Shown in pieces: positions 53,840 to 62,695 of a DNA stretch of 63,064 bases. This stretch comes from JABDGZ01 sp964487685 (GTDB lineage Bacteria > Omnitrophota > Gorgyraeia > Zapsychrales > Fredricksoniimonadaceae). Numbering within the stretch: position 1 is the first letter of the stretch; the number at the start of each line of letters is the position of its first letter. The position numbers and the translations under genes are program-made. The stretch spans positions 1 to 63,064 of the forward strand of contig CAZASA010000003.1 of the NCBI GenBank assembly GCA_964487685.1. Reading direction: 5' to 3'. Under the pieces are notes generated by a model, which was not told where the DNA came from, did not search any database, and worked only from the letters and a program-made list of their open reading frames with translations.

Positions 53840-55161
53840 TATCGATCCAATTCCCCGGCGATCATGTTGACCGAACCAAAAGTCGGCACCAAATCCGCCA
53901 TCATGCTGCCGATCAGACATTTCGGCAAAGCCGCCATGATCGGAAAACACGGCGGATGAACACGCACCCGCCATGGCTGGTCCCGTCCGTCGGAAACAAT
54001 ATAAAATCCCAGTTCCCCATTGGCCCCTTCCACCGGGAAATACACTTCACCCACCGGAGGATGAATGCCATGGCCGTACATTACTAATTTAAAATGGTTC
54101 ATCAGGCCTTCGATATTGCCATAGGTGTTTTCTTTGGCCGGCAGCACCACATCTTTTTTATTCGCATTGATAGCATCATGATACTTCCTGGTGCTTCCCT
54201 GCAATGTTGGGTCGAGCGTGACCTCATCTTCAATTAATTCCTGCGTCTGGCCCATCTTGGCACTGTCCACCATCTGGGCGGCCGGGATGACACATCCGGT
54301 CAGATCCGCGGCAATAGCGCCATCGGGGATCTGCTGGAAACACTGCTCAATAATCCTCAACGATTGTTCAGCCTCGGCCATGCGCACAAAATAACGGTCC
54401 AGATTGTCCCCTTTGGTGCCGACAGGGACTTCAAAATCAAGACGGTCATAAATAAGGTACGGATTGGATTTGCGCACATCATAGGCCACTCCGGTTGACC
54501 TTAAAAACGGCCCGGTGATCCCGTAAGAGATCGCGTCTTCGGCAGAAATCGTCCCGATATCCTTCATGCGGTCAAAGAAAATACGGTTGCGGGTCAATAG
54601 CTCATCTGTTTCAATAAGCACCTTGCGTACATCCGCGATCTTTTTAAAAGCCTTGTCCACAAAACCTGCGGTCAGATCTGCCTTGACACCGCCGATACGC
54701 ACATAGGAGATCGTAAGCCTAGCCCCGGTGATCTCCTCGACTAACTCATAAAGAAATTCGCGGGCCTTGATCATATACAAAAATACGGATAAGGCCCCCA
54801 ACTCCATGGCTGATGCGCCGATGCAGGTCAAATGGTCAGTGACTCTCGAGATCTCGCTCATGATCACACGGATATATTTGGCGCGTTCAGGGATTTCGAT
54901 CCCTAATAATTTTTCAACCCCTAACGCAAAGCCTACATTATTGATCAACGGAGAAACATAATTCAAACGGTCCGTATACGGAAAGCACTGGGCGTACATC
55001 ACCGTCTCGCACATCTTCTCAAAGGCCCGGTGAAGATACCCGATCTCAACATCTACCCCCTTGATCTTCTCACCGTCCAATTCCATCACCAAACGGATGA
55101 CGCCGTGCATCGCCGGGTGCGAAGGGCCTACATTCAATAACATGGAACGCGTTTGGGTCAT
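53839..55161 (-). CDS. nuoD: NADH-quinone oxidoreductase subunit D
   Basis: 440 aa, 49-kDa quinone-site subunit. VGPSHPAMHGVIRLVMELDGE at the start, GYLHRAFEKMCE with the quinone-site His, and GANGELGFYIVSDG with YRVR-like WRVRVHPPCF near the end. The C-terminus is longer than a simple match but keeps family order. Separate from nuoC, not fused. Confidence 0.95.
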   Translation of the reverse strand: MTQTRSMLLNVGPSHPAMHGVIRLVMELDGEKIKGVDVEIGYLHRAFEKMCETVMYAQCFPYTDRLNYVSPLINNVGFALGVEKLLGIEIPERAKYIRVIMSEISRVTDHLTCIGASAMELGALSVFLYMIKAREFLYELVEEITGARLTISYVRIGGVKADLTAGFVDKAFKKIADVRKVLIETDELLTRNRIFFDRMKDIGTISAEDAISYGITGPFLRSTGVAYDVRKSNPYLIYDRLDFEVPVGTKGDNLDRYFVRMAEAEQSLRIIEQCFQQIPDGAIAADLTGCVIPAAQMVDSAKMGQTQELIEDEVTLDPTLQGSTRKYHDAINANKKDVVLPAKENTYGNIEGLMNHFKLVMYGHGIHPPVGEVYFPVEGANGELGFYIVSDGRDQPWRVRVHPPCFPIMAALPKCLIGSMMADLVPTFGSVNMIAGELDR

Positions 55162-55655
55162 TAGTTTGCCGGTCCGATCAACGGTTGACGTTTATTAACA
55201 GGATAATCTTTGCGCAAGGCATGCCCCTGAAACTCTTCATACATCAAAATGCGCTTTAAATTAGGATGCCCTTTGAATTTAATACCGTACATGTCCCAGA
55301 CTTCCCGTTCATACCAATCCGCGGAAGCCCAGAAATCGACGAGCGAATCCACCTCGGGATTTTTCTCATCAACCGGGACCTTGATGCGTAAGCGATGATT
55401 GCATTTAAGGGAAAAGAAATGGTAGACCACTTCAAAGCGGAATTCTTTCTGGATCCGTCCACCTGCAAAAAACAGATAATCCACCGCAGTCAGGTCCATC
55501 AGGAAATTAAAATCCAACTCCGGCCTTGTTTTCAAAAATTCGGCAACAGCCCGAAGACTGTTGGGACGAATAACGGCCGTCTCATCGCCCCTGAAGGCAT
55601 GGGACTCGATGATCTGGTCGGAAAACTGCTCTTGGACTTTCTGCAAGGGTGTCAT
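55161..55655 (-). CDS. nuoC: NADH-quinone oxidoreductase subunit C
   Basis: 164 aa from the ATG at 55655 (MTPLQKVQ), which has AGGGAA upstream; a longer frame begins inside nuoB. The family motif SADWYEREVWDMYGIKFKGHP and the end LRKDYPVNKRQPLIG are present. 30-kDa subunit in the peripheral arm. Stop overlaps the nuoD start (TAATG). Confidence 0.94.
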   Translation of the reverse strand: MTPLQKVQEQFSDQIIESHAFRGDETAVIRPNSLRAVAEFLKTRPELDFNFLMDLTAVDYLFFAGGRIQKEFRFEVVYHFFSLKCNHRLRIKVPVDEKNPEVDSLVDFWASADWYEREVWDMYGIKFKGHPNLKRILMYEEFQGHALRKDYPVNKRQPLIGPAN

Positions 55656-55692
55656 GAATATTCCCTGTTCCCTGGATAGCGTTGCTGGGGGT

Positions 55693-56265
55693 TCATATCG
55701 TGGGCGTGGATTCAATATGTTTAATATGCCCCTCGATCGTGTAGCCGCCTTGAAGTTCCTTCGGCCGGCCGATCTTTGTCCGGGGATCATACAATGTCCT
55801 GGATTGTTCCCCTTTTTGGATCTTGTCCTGGAGTTTCATCAATCCATCAAGGACATTCTCAGGCCGCGGCGGGCATCCCGGTATATAAATATCAACCGGG
55901 ATAATGGTATCAATACCCATCACGGTTGAATAATTATCGTAAAACCCGCCGGTGCAGGTGCAGACACCAAAGGCCACTACCCATTTGGGTTCACACATCT
56001 GGTCAAAGACTGTCTTTAGAACAGGGGCCATTTTGTGGCTGATCGTCCCCACCACAAATAGAACATCCGACTGCCTTGGCGAAAATCGCGGAAAACCGGC
56101 CCCAAAGCGGTCCTGGTCATAGTGAGAAGCATTCGTCGACATATATTCCATCCCACAGCAGGCTGTGACAAAGGGATACTGGAAGATGGAAAACTTGCGC
56201 GCCCAGCCCAGGGCGTCATTTAATTTTGAGGTAAAAAAATTGGTTGGAGAGCTCATGAACGACAT
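55693..56265 (-). CDS. nuoB: NADH-quinone oxidoreductase subunit B
   Basis: 190 aa. Holds cluster N2, next to the quinone: ligands in VTACCGMEYM, AFGVCTCTGG and IPGCPPRPENVLDG. GGGAG of the nuoA end serves as ribosome site. Four bases after nuoA. Confidence 0.96.
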   Translation of the reverse strand: MSFMSSPTNFFTSKLNDALGWARKFSIFQYPFVTACCGMEYMSTNASHYDQDRFGAGFPRFSPRQSDVLFVVGTISHKMAPVLKTVFDQMCEPKWVVAFGVCTCTGGFYDNYSTVMGIDTIIPVDIYIPGCPPRPENVLDGLMKLQDKIQKGEQSRTLYDPRTKIGRPKELQGGYTIEGHIKHIESTPTI

Positions 56266-56269
56266 TAAA

Positions 56270-56623
56270 TTACTCCCATTCTAAGGCCCGTTTCTTCAAG
56301 ACATAGAAGAACCCCAGGACCACAAAACCCATAAAAACAGCCATCTCTGATAAGCCAAAAAGCCCCAGCTTCCTGAAAACAACCGCCCAGGGAAAAAGAA
56401 ATACTAACTCGACGTCAAAAACAATAAAAAGCATGGCCACGATATAAAAATGGATAGGCATGTTCCCGCCGGGTAAGGAAAAAGGCTCCTTGCCGCACTC
56501 AAAAGGTTTGGATTTTTCAGCACTTGGGAATTTAGGGCTTAGAAACTTAGGGATGGTAAGCAAAAGCGCGGCCAGCGCCAGGGCAAATAGAAAAGCAAAT
56601 ATGACTGCTATGTATTCTAACAT
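56270..56623 (-). CDS. nuoA: NADH-quinone oxidoreductase subunit A
   Basis: 117 aa from the ATG at 56623; a TTG ten codons earlier is possible but less likely. Three helices; FECGKEPFSLPGGNMPIHFYIVAMLFIVFDVELVFLFPWA-type region is diagnostic of NuoA, with conserved Cys and acidic residues. First gene of nuoA-I. Confidence 0.94.
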   Translation of the reverse strand: MLEYIAVIFAFLFALALAALLLTIPKFLSPKFPSAEKSKPFECGKEPFSLPGGNMPIHFYIVAMLFIVFDVELVFLFPWAVVFRKLGLFGLSEMAVFMGFVVLGFFYVLKKRALEWE

Positions 56624-56669
56624 GTTGGGATGATCGCATTCTTTAATAAGCAATAAAACAGGCTAAAAT

Positions 56670-56698
56670 ACTTTAATTTAGGAAGACAAATTAGTCAA
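56670..56698 (-). promoter_or_regulatory. sigma70-type promoter of nuoA-I
   Basis: Minus strand: TTGACT (56693-56698), 17-base spacer, TAAAGT (56670-56675), about 40 bases before the nuoA start. Confidence 0.68.
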
Positions 56699-56766
56699 GA
56701 ATGTTTCCCCAATAAGAAAACCTTACGAAACCGAAGAAATTGGGCCTTTGTGTGTTTCGAAGTGGC

Positions 56767-57873
56767 TTACAAATTATCCAGGATCATGTCCACGTTCACA
56801 TAATCCTTGACCAAACGCCTGGCCTCACGGATCTTGTCGCGGTCCGTTTTCTGGATCTTAGGGGTCATGTTCTCGATGGCCGCGGCAATGGTATAGGTAT
56901 CCTGGTCTGAGTACAGCACCGGGATGCGGCTATCCTTGAGAAGTCCCGCGATCTTATGATCCGGTGTCAAACCCCCGGTCAAAATAAGGCCGGCCACCTT
57001 GACCGCGCGCCCCTGCTGAAGCAAATAAGAAGATACGGCCACCAGCATATTATCCACCCTGTCCCCGGACGTGATGACCAGGGCCCCATCGCGTAAATGG
57101 CCGATCATATTATACGGTTCCATGGCCGCGACAATGGCATCATAAACCCGGGTGCGTAAATTTTCCTCGCCTGAAAACACCTTTAAGTCCAGGCGTTCCC
57201 TGATCTGTTCGACCGTAGGCGCACTTAACAGGTCCATCTCCGGGATGACACCCAAAAGCCGGATGCCTTTCCGGTCCAGGCCCTTTCTTACAATGCTTTT
57301 GATCTTATCTATTTTAGCCGGGATCACCTTATTGATAATAACACCCAGGACCGGAACATTGCATTGGTCAAACAAGGCTTTATTAAGCATGATCTCATCA
57401 ATGGCCCGCCCGATCCCGCCGCCGGAAACAATGATGGCCTTGCTTCCCAATAAAGCCGCCACATCAGCGTTAGAGCAATCGATCACCGATCCCACGGCCG
57501 CGTGCCCAGTGCCCTCGACAATGATGGCGTCCTTGCCGCGGGTGATCGTTTGAAAAGATTTAAGGATCTTGTCATGCAAGCGTTGTTTTTCAGGCTCAAG
57601 GATGTATTTTTCCGTATAACCCTGGCCGATAGTGATAGGGCTCATGTCCTTGATATGCTTTTTGCAATGGTATACTTCCCCGATCAAATAAGTATCTTTA
57701 TCAATGCTATTTTCTTCGTAGGTGACAGTTTCCTGGCCTACGGGTTTCATAAAAGCCGTCTTGATCTTGCGCTCCTGGAAATTCTTAAAAAGTCCCAAGG
57801 CCAAGGTCGTCTTGCCGGCGTTTTGATGGATGGCAGAAATAAAAATGTTCTTTAATTGTTTAGTTTTTTTCAT
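56767..57873 (-). CDS. DRTGG/BioD-like P-loop protein (Pta N-terminal type)
   Basis: 368 aa. The N-terminal dethiobiotin-synthetase-like ATPase has a P-loop variant AIHQNAGKTTLALG near residue 15 and VEGTGHAAVGSVID near 120. A DRTGG domain covers about residues 220-335 (LVITSGDRVDNMLVAV). This layout equals the regulatory N-terminal part of long phosphotransacetylases, but the catalytic PTA domain is absent. Stand-alone relatives are of unknown function. Upstream neighbour is a slipin gene 30 bases away. Confidence 0.82.
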   Translation of the reverse strand: MKKTKQLKNIFISAIHQNAGKTTLALGLFKNFQERKIKTAFMKPVGQETVTYEENSIDKDTYLIGEVYHCKKHIKDMSPITIGQGYTEKYILEPEKQRLHDKILKSFQTITRGKDAIIVEGTGHAAVGSVIDCSNADVAALLGSKAIIVSGGGIGRAIDEIMLNKALFDQCNVPVLGVIINKVIPAKIDKIKSIVRKGLDRKGIRLLGVIPEMDLLSAPTVEQIRERLDLKVFSGEENLRTRVYDAIVAAMEPYNMIGHLRDGALVITSGDRVDNMLVAVSSYLLQQGRAVKVAGLILTGGLTPDHKIAGLLKDSRIPVLYSDQDTYTIAAAIENMTPKIQKTDRDKIREARRLVKDYVNVDMILDNL

Positions 57874-57903
57874 AATTTAATACACCCTCTTGGCCTTATG
57901 CGC

Positions 57904-58662
57904 TTATTCCGTTTTTGGCTCAAGCAACTTAACCAGCCCCCCGAGCGATCCCAATGTCTCTACCGGCAGGGCAAAGACCACGGTTTTAGATGGCGATGAA
58001 CCAAGGCCGTCTATCGTTTGGAGTATCCTCAATTGCATGGCCCCCGGGGATTCGGTCATTGTTTTTGCAGCTGCCGCGAGGTTAAATGCAGCCATTTTAT
58101 CCCCTTCTGCCTTAGTGATCGTGGCCCTTTTTTCCCTCTCCGCGGAAGCCTGCCGTGACATCATTTCCTTTAATTCTTGAGGCACATCCACATCCAGGAT
58201 CTTGATCGCGGATACATTTAAGCCCCAGTTGCCTGCTTGTTTTTGGATGATCTCTTCAATTTCATCGCCGATCTTTTGGCGTTCTGCCAACAGATCATCA
58301 AAGCTCATGCCGCCCACCACGTCCCGCAATGCCGCCTGGGCATATTGCGAAACCGCGTACAAATAATTCTGGACCTTGATCACCGCTATTTGGGCATCGA
58401 CTACCTGAAAATAAACAACGCCATTGATCGACACCGGCACATTGTCCTTGGTGATGGCCTGCTGCTTGGGGATATCATTGGTCAAGACCCTCATATCCAC
58501 CACCCTGGCAAATTCAATAATAGGAATGATAAAATTCAATCCCGGCTGAAGCGTCCTGGAATATTTTCCCAGTTGGAACACAACACCGGTTTCATATTGC
58601 TGGATGATCCTGATTGAAAAAGCTACCAGTAGAATTAGAATAGGGATCAAATAATATGGCAT
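57904..58662 (-). CDS. Slipin (SPFH/stomatin-like) membrane protein
   Basis: 252 aa. One N-terminal helix (YLIPILILLVAFSIRIIQQY), then the SPFH domain (ETGVVFQLGKYSRTLQPGLNF; NVPVSINGVVYFQV) and a coiled-coil stretch near residues 165-205 (EMMSRQASAEREKRATITKAEG). Bacterial slipins usually pair with an NfeD partner; none is next to it here. Probably organises membrane microdomains. Confidence 0.9.
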   Translation of the reverse strand: MPYYLIPILILLVAFSIRIIQQYETGVVFQLGKYSRTLQPGLNFIIPIIEFARVVDMRVLTNDIPKQQAITKDNVPVSINGVVYFQVVDAQIAVIKVQNYLYAVSQYAQAALRDVVGGMSFDDLLAERQKIGDEIEEIIQKQAGNWGLNVSAIKILDVDVPQELKEMMSRQASAEREKRATITKAEGDKMAAFNLAAAAKTMTESPGAMQLRILQTIDGLGSSPSKTVVFALPVETLGSLGGLVKLLEPKTE

Positions 58663-58714
58663 ATGATCTTCACTCGCTTTCTTTCATTAACACATTAACA
58701 AGTTGTAAAAAAAT

Positions 58715-59749
58715 TTAAGCAAACATGTTATAGGGATATATCCCTGATGAATGTCCGTCGCTCCAGGAAATACCGACGGCATAATTCCCTAAAGGTAAGA
58801 TCTCGACCGGATTAATGTCCGCGGGGATCTTTTTAGTATCCACCAGGCGCTGGCCGGTCACCTCCGACACACAAACCGCACATTGGCAGTTGGCACGAAG
58901 GTCAAAGGCCTTGGCGGATATCTCGCGCCCGTCGCTAAAAACTAACACCACGCGGCCGTCACGATAGCCGGCATCTTTTAAATTGGATTGGGAAGATTCC
59001 ATTTTCCCGACAGCCTCTAATAATTCGTCGGCCGCCAGCTGGATATACTTATTGGCCTGATAGGAACGCATATCGCCGGAGAGTTGTTCCATGACAGGGA
59101 TCTCGACTAAGGTCTTGACCCCAAATCGCTTGGATAAAGCCCCTGCTTTTTGTTCCCCAAAAATATAATATTTTTTGCCCGTATCCGGCGCTGTAAAATA
59201 AGCCATGTTCTCGATAACACCCAGGATCGGCACCTTGACCTTTTCAAACATCAATATCCCGCGGGCCGTATCAACCAAAGAAAGGCTGTGATGGGTAGTG
59301 ACGATCACCGCCCCGGTCAATTTGATCGACTGGGTGATGGTCAGCTGAACGTCCCCGGTCCCGGGCGGCATGTCGACGATCAGAAAGTCCAATTCACCCC
59401 AATCTGTCTGGAACAATAATTGCTGGATATAACGTGTGACAATGGGACCGCGCATTACCGCCGGGGCGTCACCCAATAAAAACCCAAAGGACATGACTTT
59501 AAGTCCCTTATAATCAACAGGCGAAATCATCTTGAATTCATTGGTCAAAACCTGCGCATCCTGCAGCTGGAAAAGCGAAGGCAAGGACGGTCCATAAATA
59601 TCCGCGTCCAACAAACCGGTCTTAAGACCGCGCTGGGCAAATTCCAAGGCCAGCGCACAGGCACAAGTTGATTTGCCCACACCGCCTTTGCAAGAGGAGA
59701 TAGCGATCACATGTTTGACTTTTGATAATGAAAAAGGATTGGTGCTCAT
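58715..59749 (-). CDS. mrp: Mrp/ApbC Fe-S carrier ATPase fused to DUF971
   Basis: 344 aa. Deviant Walker A at residues 20-28 (CKGGVGKST), then DADIYGPSLPSLF and DMPPGTGDVQLT, typical of Mrp/Nbp35 Fe-S scaffold carriers. The last 85 residues (DGRVVLVFSDGREISAKAFD, CQCAVCVSEVTGQRL, ISWSDGHSSGIYP) form a DUF971 domain, as in plant HCF101. It may load clusters onto targets such as complex I, encoded close by; that link is inference. Lacks the N-terminal MIP18 domain of HCF101. Confidence 0.92.
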   Translation of the reverse strand: MSTNPFSLSKVKHVIAISSCKGGVGKSTCACALALEFAQRGLKTGLLDADIYGPSLPSLFQLQDAQVLTNEFKMISPVDYKGLKVMSFGFLLGDAPAVMRGPIVTRYIQQLLFQTDWGELDFLIVDMPPGTGDVQLTITQSIKLTGAVIVTTHHSLSLVDTARGILMFEKVKVPILGVIENMAYFTAPDTGKKYYIFGEQKAGALSKRFGVKTLVEIPVMEQLSGDMRSYQANKYIQLAADELLEAVGKMESSQSNLKDAGYRDGRVVLVFSDGREISAKAFDLRANCQCAVCVSEVTGQRLVDTKKIPADINPVEILPLGNYAVGISWSDGHSSGIYPYNMFA

Positions 59750-59777
59750 TAATAGATCCTTCGCCTGTTGGCTCAGG

Positions 59778-59804
59778 ATGACGCCAACATTTCGTTGGCG
59801 TCAT
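59778..59804. terminator. Hairpin containing the sucD stop codon
   Basis: ATGACGCCAAC-ATTTC-GTTGGCGTCAT, an 11-base perfect stem. The sucD TGA (59801-59803) lies inside one arm. It stands between sucD and mrp and may terminate or protect the sucCD transcript. Confidence 0.6.
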
Positions 59805-60670
59805 TTTAATCGGGCAGCTAAAGCTTGAGGGATCTCATCGGGGAAATCTACGACAATAACACCCGCGTCGCGCAGCATCTGCATTTTAGCCTCAGCCGTG
59901 GAATCCCCTGAAGAAATAATGGCCCCGGCATGCCCCATACGCTTTCCGGCAGGGGCGGTACGTCCGGCAATGAACGCCACGACGGGTTTGGTGACATACC
60001 TTTTGATATATTCCGCGGCCAACTGTTCATCTCCGCCGCCGATCTCGCCTACCATGACAATGGCTTTGGTGCCCGGGTCTTCCTGGAACATCTTAAGGAC
60101 ATCGACAAACCTAGTACCGATGATAGGGTCTCCGCCTAAACCCACACAGGTCGATTGGCCCATATCATTCGCTGTCAAATTGAACACCACTTCATAAGTC
60201 AGGGTGCCTGAGCGGGAAATGACGCCGATATCGCCGGCTTTGTGAATATGGCCCGGCATAATACCGATCTTGGCTTTGCCCGGTGAGATCAAACCCGGAC
60301 AATTAGGCCCGATCAAACGGATCTGGGTATTCCGTAAAGCTTTCTTAACTTCCACCATGTCCAAAACCGGTATCCCTTCAGTAATACAGATGATCAAGGG
60401 AATGCCGTTGGTAATGTCTTCAAGGATGGCATCTTTGGCAAATTTAGCAGGAACATAAATGACAGCGGCATTACAACCGGTCTTGTCCTTGGCTTCTTTG
60501 ACAGAATTAAAGACCGGTATGCCGTTGACCTCTTGCCCGCCTTTGCCCGGCGTCACACCGCCGACAACCTGGGTGCCGTAATCGAGCATCTGTTTGGCAT
60601 GGAAAGACCCGTCGCGGCCGGTAATGCCCTGGACAATGACCTTGGTATTTTGATCGATCAAGATAGACAT
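59801..60670 (-). CDS. sucD: Succinyl-CoA synthetase alpha subunit
   Basis: 289 aa from the ATG at 60670 (MSILIDQNTKV), which has AAGGGA upstream; the earlier ATG lies in the flanking repeat. CoA-binding fold with VQGITGRDGSFHAKQM; the phospho-His is in MGHAGAIISSGDSTAE. Works with SucC in the TCA cycle to form ATP/GTP from succinyl-CoA, or the reverse. The stop is inside a palindrome. Confidence 0.95.
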   Translation of the reverse strand: MSILIDQNTKVIVQGITGRDGSFHAKQMLDYGTQVVGGVTPGKGGQEVNGIPVFNSVKEAKDKTGCNAAVIYVPAKFAKDAILEDITNGIPLIICITEGIPVLDMVEVKKALRNTQIRLIGPNCPGLISPGKAKIGIMPGHIHKAGDIGVISRSGTLTYEVVFNLTANDMGQSTCVGLGGDPIIGTRFVDVLKMFQEDPGTKAIVMVGEIGGGDEQLAAEYIKRYVTKPVVAFIAGRTAPAGKRMGHAGAIISSGDSTAEAKMQMLRDAGVIVVDFPDEIPQALAARLK

Positions 60671-60680
60671 AATTCCCTTT

Positions 60681-60764
60681 GTCATTCCCGCGAAAGCGGG
60701 AATCCAATATTAAAATGGATCCCCGATTAAAACATTCGGGGATGACCCCGCCTTGGCGGAGTCA
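60681..60764. repeat. Compound palindromic repeat between sucC and sucD
   Basis: A CCCGCGAAAGCGGG-type unit (60681-60706) is followed by a second hairpin GGATCCCCGA...TCGGGGATGAC and a short CCCCGCC-TTGGCGG-type stem, up to the sucC TGA (60762-60764). Two REP families are joined in one intercistronic gap. Confidence 0.8.
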
Positions 60765-61892
60765 TTTAGACGCCTTTACTGCTTCGGTTACCGCCTGGCG
60801 CATGGACTTATAGGTCGTTAAGCCTGCGGCTGTTAAAAGGGCTTTGGCTTCATTTTCATTGGTCCCGGTCAAACGGATGACCAAAGGGACCGGGATCTCA
60901 ATTTGTTTTAACGCGGTCAATATCCCGTTGGCAATATCATCGCACCGGGTAATGCCGCCGAAAATATTGATCAAAATGACCTTGATACTTTTATTGCGTA
61001 AAATGATCTTTAGAGCATCCAGCACTTTCTGGGGATTGGAAGAACCTCCCACATCCAGAAAATTAGCGGCCTTGCCGCCTAATAGATTGACCTCGTCCAT
61101 GGTGCCCATGGCCAGACCCGCGCCATTGACGATACAGCCGACATTGCCGTCTAATTTCACAAAACTCAGGCCCTTTTCCTTGGCTTCCATTTCATCAGCG
61201 TCTTCATATTTCATGTCCCGCAACGCATTGAATTCAGGATGGCGGTACAGGCTATTGTCATCAATGACGACCTTGGCATCCGCGGCGATCAGGTTTCCTT
61301 TGTCATCGATGACAAAGGGATTGATCTCCGCCAGGGAGCAGTCTTTTTCAAAAAATAATTTAAGTAATTTTTGCAAGATGGATGTAGCACTTTTCTGGAG
61401 CCGCATGTCCCCGAAAAGCTGTACGGCAAAAGGCGCCCAGCGTGTCTCATCAAGGGTTTGGGCCCCTTGCATATAAAATTTTATGATCTTGTCCGGGTGG
61501 ATCTTGGCGGTTTCTTCGATATCAACACCGCCTTCAGCAGAGGCGATAATGACAACATCGCCTTTGCTATTATCAATGGCCGCGGCCAGATAATATTCTT
61601 TCTTGATATCAATGGCCCGGGCGACCAGGAGACGCTCCACCGTATAGCCTTTGATGTTTAAATTTTTGATGCGGTCAAATTCGGTCTTAAGCTCAACTTC
61701 GTTGGCAACAACCTTGACCCCGCCGGCTTTGCCGCGTCCGCCCACCAGGACCTGGGCTTTGATAACAACGGGAAACCCTGTTTTGCGGGCAATGGCAAGT
61801 GCTTCATCCGCACTTTGGGCTGTCGCACCTTCTGAAATAGGGATGCCGTATTCGGCAAATAAGTTTCTGGCTTGGTATTCGTGGATTTTCAT
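60762..61892 (-). CDS. sucC: Succinyl-CoA synthetase beta subunit
   Basis: 376 aa from the ATG at 61892 (MKIHEYQARNLFAEYG), the usual SucC start; eleven more residues are open upstream but atypical. ATP-grasp domain with KAQVLVGGRGKAGGVK, then CoA-ligase domain with GAGLAMGTMDEVNLLGGKAANFLDVGG and INIFGGITRCDDIA. No strong ribosome site. The TGA stop adjoins a palindromic repeat. Confidence 0.95.
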   Translation of the reverse strand: MKIHEYQARNLFAEYGIPISEGATAQSADEALAIARKTGFPVVIKAQVLVGGRGKAGGVKVVANEVELKTEFDRIKNLNIKGYTVERLLVARAIDIKKEYYLAAAIDNSKGDVVIIASAEGGVDIEETAKIHPDKIIKFYMQGAQTLDETRWAPFAVQLFGDMRLQKSATSILQKLLKLFFEKDCSLAEINPFVIDDKGNLIAADAKVVIDDNSLYRHPEFNALRDMKYEDADEMEAKEKGLSFVKLDGNVGCIVNGAGLAMGTMDEVNLLGGKAANFLDVGGSSNPQKVLDALKIILRNKSIKVILINIFGGITRCDDIANGILTALKQIEIPVPLVIRLTGTNENEAKALLTAAGLTTYKSMRQAVTEAVKASK

Positions 61893-61959
61893 ACGACTGA
61901 TGAATAGTATCACAATTTTCCGCAAATGCGATAAAAAATTGTGATTTCAAATGGACAAA

Positions 61960-62616
61960 TCAAGCCTGGATCTTTTCACCCCGCAAGATCCCTTCCACTT
62001 GTTTGGCATCGATCCTTAATCCCCCATCATGCTCGATATGGATCGTGTATAAATACCCGGGGATAAAAATAGCTCCCGGGGCTTCGATCTGAACACTTTT
62101 GATCCCTGCGTTCTTGGCCTTGGCCTCATCAAAGGCAAAGCGCCAAAAATCCTGCCAAAACTTGTTTTCAAATCCGCCGGCCTTACCCGGGACCTTGTAC
62201 CCGCCCGGTATGGCATTGACCTGGGTAATGGGAAATTCCTGTGTGTGCGGCCCATCCAGCATAAATACTTTCCAAAACAGATAAACGCTCCTGCCTTTAA
62301 ACCGGTCCCCAGCGGCCACAAATTTATCCTCAAAACGCACGACCAGGGATTGGAACTGGATCAAGTTGCCGCTGAAAGTAAAATATTTAGCCGGAAGATC
62401 TTTGCCCGCACTATCCTGTTCAACAAATTTAATGGTGGTCAGATTGCGTTGAAGCTTTTCATCGTAATTAACCGCGGTCACAAGTACTTGGGCGGCCCGT
62501 GACTCTGCCTGAAGACGCTCCAGCATCTGCCGGTAGACATGTTCCTGGTCAAGCCGCCAATAAAGCCAATAGCCGGCAATGCTCAAACAAATAACAATGA
62601 TCAAAAATTTTCTCAT
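61960..62616 (-). CDS. Membrane-anchored protein of unknown function
   Basis: 218 aa. One N-terminal helix (FLIIVICLSIAGYWLYW), then a soluble domain with no motif I recognise (DPHTQEF-like turn near residue 120; KFWQDFWRFAFDEAKAK near 155; PGYLYTIHIEHDGGLR near 190). Probably periplasmic. 34 bases upstream of the open frame leading into sucC, same strand, perhaps its own unit. Confidence 0.72.
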   Translation of the reverse strand: MRKFLIIVICLSIAGYWLYWRLDQEHVYRQMLERLQAESRAAQVLVTAVNYDEKLQRNLTTIKFVEQDSAGKDLPAKYFTFSGNLIQFQSLVVRFEDKFVAAGDRFKGRSVYLFWKVFMLDGPHTQEFPITQVNAIPGGYKVPGKAGGFENKFWQDFWRFAFDEAKAKNAGIKSVQIEAPGAIFIPGYLYTIHIEHDGGLRIDAKQVEGILRGEKIQA

Positions 62617-62695
62617 CCTCTTATCCTACTATCATAGTTGCTGATAATCAATTATTCCCTGGCAATAATCTATTCATTTAGCTATCATTGCATTT

